From: Sulfurimonas sp.
GTDB lineage: Bacteria > Campylobacterota > Campylobacteria > Campylobacterales > Sulfurimonadaceae
Assembly: GCA_021648405.1 (NCBI GenBank)
Contig: JAKISX010000012.1
Location: 1-33,780 of the forward strand
DNA length: 33,780 nt
Direction of reading: 5' to 3'
Shown here: one piece after another, positions 31,052-33,780 of the stretch
How the letters are laid out: each line of letters opens with the position of its first letter
Numbering within the stretch: position 1 is the first letter of the stretch
Notes under the pieces: generated by a model
Told to the model about the DNA's origin: nothing
The model's input: the letters and a program-made list of their open reading frames with translations, nothing else
The model's database searches: none
Position numbers and translations under genes: made by a program

Positions 31052-33496
31052 ATGACAAATTTTATTAAAAATATATCATATGGAACAAAACTCTCATTTT
31101 TTATAATTCTAATAGGTATTTCTATTTTGCTATTAAGTATATTTTTAAATATAAAAATTAATAACTTAGAGAGGTTACAAGAGACTAAAGTAGAGATTGA
31201 AAAACTATATATATCAATGCTTACATTAAGAAGGCATGAAAAAGATTTTTTACTTAGAAAAAACATTGCATATGAAGCAAAACATGAAGAAGAACTTTTT
31301 TCAATTCATAAATTATCAGATAAAATAGTTAAAAACTTAGATAAAAATAGTATTGATAGCACACAAATCAAAAAATTTATTACTTATGTCGATTTATACG
31401 AAGCTTCTTTTCATAGTTTAGTTATTAAATATCTTGACATAGGATTAGATGAAAACTCAGGTTTGTATGGTAGTTTAAGAGTATCTGTACACGAAGTTGA
31501 AAAAGTAGCTCTACAGTTAAATAATAAAGATTTACTATCAAAAATATATAATTTAAGAAAACAAGAAAAAGATTTTATGCTAAGAAATAACATGCAATAT
31601 GTTGCTAACTTTGAAAAAATAGCGCAAGAATTACTAGTAGAATCATCAATAAGTGCAAATATAAAAAAGTATCATAAAGATTTTTTATCATTGGTAAAAA
31701 TCCAAAAAGAGATAGGGTTAAACCATAAGCTAGGGCTTAGAGGAGAGATGAGAAATAAAGTACATAAGAGCGAAAAGTTAATTAAAAAAATCTCAAATCA
31801 GCTTTACGAGCGTATTTCAAAAAAGATGGATATGTTAAAGGTAAATATCCTTTCTATGGTTCTTTTTATGTTTGTACTGTTTGGAATAATTGTATTTTTG
31901 ATATCAAAACGAAGTATGCATAAGCTTGAATTGCTTAAAGATGCTTTGCGTGAAGCAAATAATAATCTTGAACGGAAAGTTAATACTGAAGTCCAATTGA
32001 GTAAAGCTAAAGACAAGCATCTATTAGAATCAGCACAAAAAGCACAAAAAATATTAGATAAATCATTGAAAGTTTTTGGTGATAATGTAATCGCATCAGA
32101 TTCGGATAAAAAAGGTATTATTACCTATGTATCTAATGCATTTTGCAAGATAAGTGGTTATTCAAGAGATGAACTTATAGGAAAACCACATAGCATCTTA
32201 CGACATCCAGATACTCCAAAAAAAATATTTGAAGATATGTGGAATGATCTAAAAAAAGGTAAAACTTGGAAAGGTGAGATAAAAAATTCGAAAAATGATG
32301 GTGGTTTCTACTGGGTTAGAGCTACAATATCTCCCAAATATGATGAAGAAAATCAGCTAATAGGATATTCTTCTATTCGTCATGATGTAACACCTGAAAA
32401 AGTAAAGGAAGAGTTTTTGGCAAATATGAGTCATGAACTTCGTACACCGCTTAATTCAATCATTGGTTTTAGTTCCATTTTAGAAAAAAAATTAAAAATT
32501 AAAAAGAATAAAGAATTAATTGAGCATGTTGAAGATAGCTCAAAACATCTTCTTTGTTTAATTAATGATATCTTAGACCTTTCAAAAATGAATAGCTCAG
32601 AGTTTAAAATACAAGAGCATGAGTTTAATGCTTATTTGGAAATTATCAAATTTTCAAAACGTTTTAATGAGCTTTCTAAGAAAAAGCTAGTATGTATTAC
32701 AAATGTAAGTGAAGACCTTAAAGCTATCTTCATGGGAGATTGGCTAAGAATTAGCCAAATAATTTTAAATTTAATTTCAAATGCCATTAAGTTTACAGAT
32801 AAAGATGGAAAAATTATTTTTGATGTTGAATATGTTGATAATTCAATTGTTTTAAGTATAGCTGATAATGGAATAGGTATGAGTAAACAAGCTCAAGCCA
32901 AGATATTTAAACCATTTACGCAAGCAGATGGCTCAACTACAAGAATATATGGTGGTACTGGGCTAGGATTAAGCATAACTCAAAAGCTTGTAGAAGCAAT
33001 GAGTGGTAAGATAGAGCTAGAGAGCAAAGAGGGAGTTGGTACAATTTTTATTGTAACAATCCCTTTGCAGAAAATAACTAAGAGTGTAATTATAGATGAA
33101 AAAATAGAACAAACGGAGGGAAAAATAGATACCCTAAGCGGACATATTTTAGTAGTTGAAGACAATAAAACAAACCAGATGTTAATTGGCATGCTTTTAG
33201 AAGATTTTGGTATTACGTGTGATATAGCAAATGATGGCTTGGAGGCTTTAGATATTTATAATCCAGAAGTACATAGAATAATTCTAATGGACGAGAATAT
33301 GCCTAACATGAATGGTATAGAAGCAATGAAAATAATAAAAGAGAGATATAAAAATAGGTGCGCTCCAATAATAGCATTAACTGCAAACACAATGGCTGGC
33401 GATGAAGAGCGTTTTCTAGCAGAGGGGATGGATGGATATCTATCAAAACCTATTGATGATGCAAAATTATATAAAATTTTAAAAGCATTTCTTTAA
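31052..33496 (+). CDS. Hybrid sensor histidine kinase (HBM sensor-PAS-HisKA-HATPase-receiver)
   Basis: An 814-residue inner-membrane sensor. A membrane helix at about 13-33 precedes a periplasmic all-helical sensor with two copies of a signature (LRRHEKDFLLR and LRKQEKDFMLR), typical of HBM-type helical bimodular domains. A second membrane helix lies at about 265-283, followed by a coiled linker. A PAS domain (about 338-445) contains YVSNAFCKISGYSRDELIGK and SILRHPDTP. HisKA has the phosphorylated His461 in MSHELRTPLN. The ATPase domain has NLISNAIKF, ADNGIGM and GGTGLGLSI. The receiver (about 697-812) has VVEDN, phosphoacceptor D747 in LMDENMPNMNG, and the conserved Lys in LSKPID. It is missing a separate output regulator, so phosphate probably passes to an unlinked partner. 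It follows dbpA closely without a clear ribosome-binding site. Its stop overlaps that of the convergent helicase gene. Confidence 0.92.
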   Translation: MTNFIKNISYGTKLSFFIILIGISILLLSIFLNIKINNLERLQETKVEIEKLYISMLTLRRHEKDFLLRKNIAYEAKHEEELFSIHKLSDKIVKNLDKNSIDSTQIKKFITYVDLYEASFHSLVIKYLDIGLDENSGLYGSLRVSVHEVEKVALQLNNKDLLSKIYNLRKQEKDFMLRNNMQYVANFEKIAQELLVESSISANIKKYHKDFLSLVKIQKEIGLNHKLGLRGEMRNKVHKSEKLIKKISNQLYERISKKMDMLKVNILSMVLFMFVLFGIIVFLISKRSMHKLELLKDALREANNNLERKVNTEVQLSKAKDKHLLESAQKAQKILDKSLKVFGDNVIASDSDKKGIITYVSNAFCKISGYSRDELIGKPHSILRHPDTPKKIFEDMWNDLKKGKTWKGEIKNSKNDGGFYWVRATISPKYDEENQLIGYSSIRHDVTPEKVKEEFLANMSHELRTPLNSIIGFSSILEKKLKIKKNKELIEHVEDSSKHLLCLINDILDLSKMNSSEFKIQEHEFNAYLEIIKFSKRFNELSKKKLVCITNVSEDLKAIFMGDWLRISQIILNLISNAIKFTDKDGKIIFDVEYVDNSIVLSIADNGIGMSKQAQAKIFKPFTQADGSTTRIYGGTGLGLSITQKLVEAMSGKIELESKEGVGTIFIVTIPLQKITKSVIIDEKIEQTEGKIDTLSGHILVVEDNKTNQMLIGMLLEDFGITCDIANDGLEALDIYNPEVHRIILMDENMPNMNGIEAMKIIKERYKNRCAPIIALTANTMAGDEERFLAEGMDGYLSKPIDDAKLYKILKAFL

Positions 33497-33780
33497 GAGT
33501 CCTTTTTCTTTAAACTCTTTATAGTAATAGTCCGTCCTATTTTTTTAGGGCTAGTTTTTTTCTTATCATATGGCTTTTTGTCATCTTTAGAAAATTCTTT
33601 TTTCTTGCCATAGGTTTTTTTATCGCCATAAGGTTTCTTGTCGCCTCTTGGGCTAAAAGACTTTTTATCATTGTATGAAGACTTAAACTCTCTTGTTTTT
33701 TCTACAACTGCAACCTCAACTTCAAATCCCGCAATTACCTCTTGTTTTATAGCGCGACCAAGAAGTGTCTCAATTGGGTA
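33493..33780 (-). CDS. DEAD-box RNA helicase, C-terminal part (RhlE/CsdA-like; runs off window)
   Basis: The frame is open from the window edge to a TAA at 33493, giving the last 95 residues. The segment YPIETLLGRAIKQEVIAGFE is the end of a helicase C-terminal domain (the usual 'I-E-x-x-x-G-x-x-I ... I-x-G-F' pattern of RhlE-type enzymes). It is followed by a Lys-rich, low-complexity tail with repeated DKKPYG/DKKTYG units and a basic KKIGRTITIKSLKKKDS end. Such tails bind RNA nonspecifically. The helicase core and start lie outside the window. Its stop shares a TTAA with the histidine kinase stop. Confidence 0.75.
   Translation of the reverse strand, partial: YPIETLLGRAIKQEVIAGFEVEVAVVEKTREFKSSYNDKKSFSPRGDKKPYGDKKTYGKKKEFSKDDKKPYDKKKTSPKKIGRTITIKSLKKKDS

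Overview
The window is AT-rich, tightly packed bacterial chromosome. Gene content points to Campylobacterota, most likely a Sulfurimonas-like member of Sulfurimonadales. The pointers are a ccoNOQP operon followed by DUF4006 and FixH-type genes, a purA-fliJ-MotE-like block as in Helicobacter, a HisZ-type protein, thrS-infC coupling, and TATAAT promoters without clear -35 boxes. The genus is inferred from protein character, not from a search.

Layout. At 1-1060 (-) is the N-terminal part of an AddB-like helicase/nuclease, divergent from an MnmC2-like FAD oxidoreductase at 1097-2212. From 7085 down to 2209 (-) runs the cbb3 oxidase operon: ccoN, ccoO, ccoQ, ccoP, DUF4006, an unlisted 30-residue membrane microprotein, a TPM-like membrane protein and FixH. 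Next on the minus strand are carA with a DUF507 gene, then an operon of class V aminotransferase, hisZ, purA, fliJ and a MotE/FlgY-like gene, then a five-heme cytochrome. After these come uppP (+), rdgB (-), a YajR-like MFS carrier and an ABC exporter (+), infC and thrS (-), a methyltransferase and a RHH/RelE toxin-antitoxin pair (+), and ilvD (-).

The accessory region is about 24.5-27.8 kb. A tRNA operon (Gly-Leu-Cys-Ser) ends in tRNA-Ser(TGA), and a decayed copy of the 3' half of that tRNA lies 1.94 kb downstream, which looks like the footprint of a small island. Between the two copies are a dead insertion sequence with perfect 27-bp inverted repeats and an intact toxin-antitoxin pair. Beyond the copy are gene relics and a 233-residue membrane protein whose first ~27 residues look like the start of a subtype I-F Cas1, so it appears to be a chimera that captured the front of a lost cas operon. 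Core genes then resume: pyrG, dbpA, a hybrid histidine kinase with an HBM-type sensor, and the C-terminus of a second DEAD-box helicase.

Smaller patterns include a short dispersed motif, ATRCCYTTGnGGTRC. It occurs between genes, inside rdgB, and twice inside the dead transposase, where each copy comes with a ~19-nt insertion. There is also a 26-bp palindromic repeat next to purA and in the ilvD leader, several genes whose -10 box lies 6-7 nt before the ATG (probable leaderless mRNAs), and two convergent gene pairs that share a TTAA as overlapping stop codons. No CRISPR array was seen.
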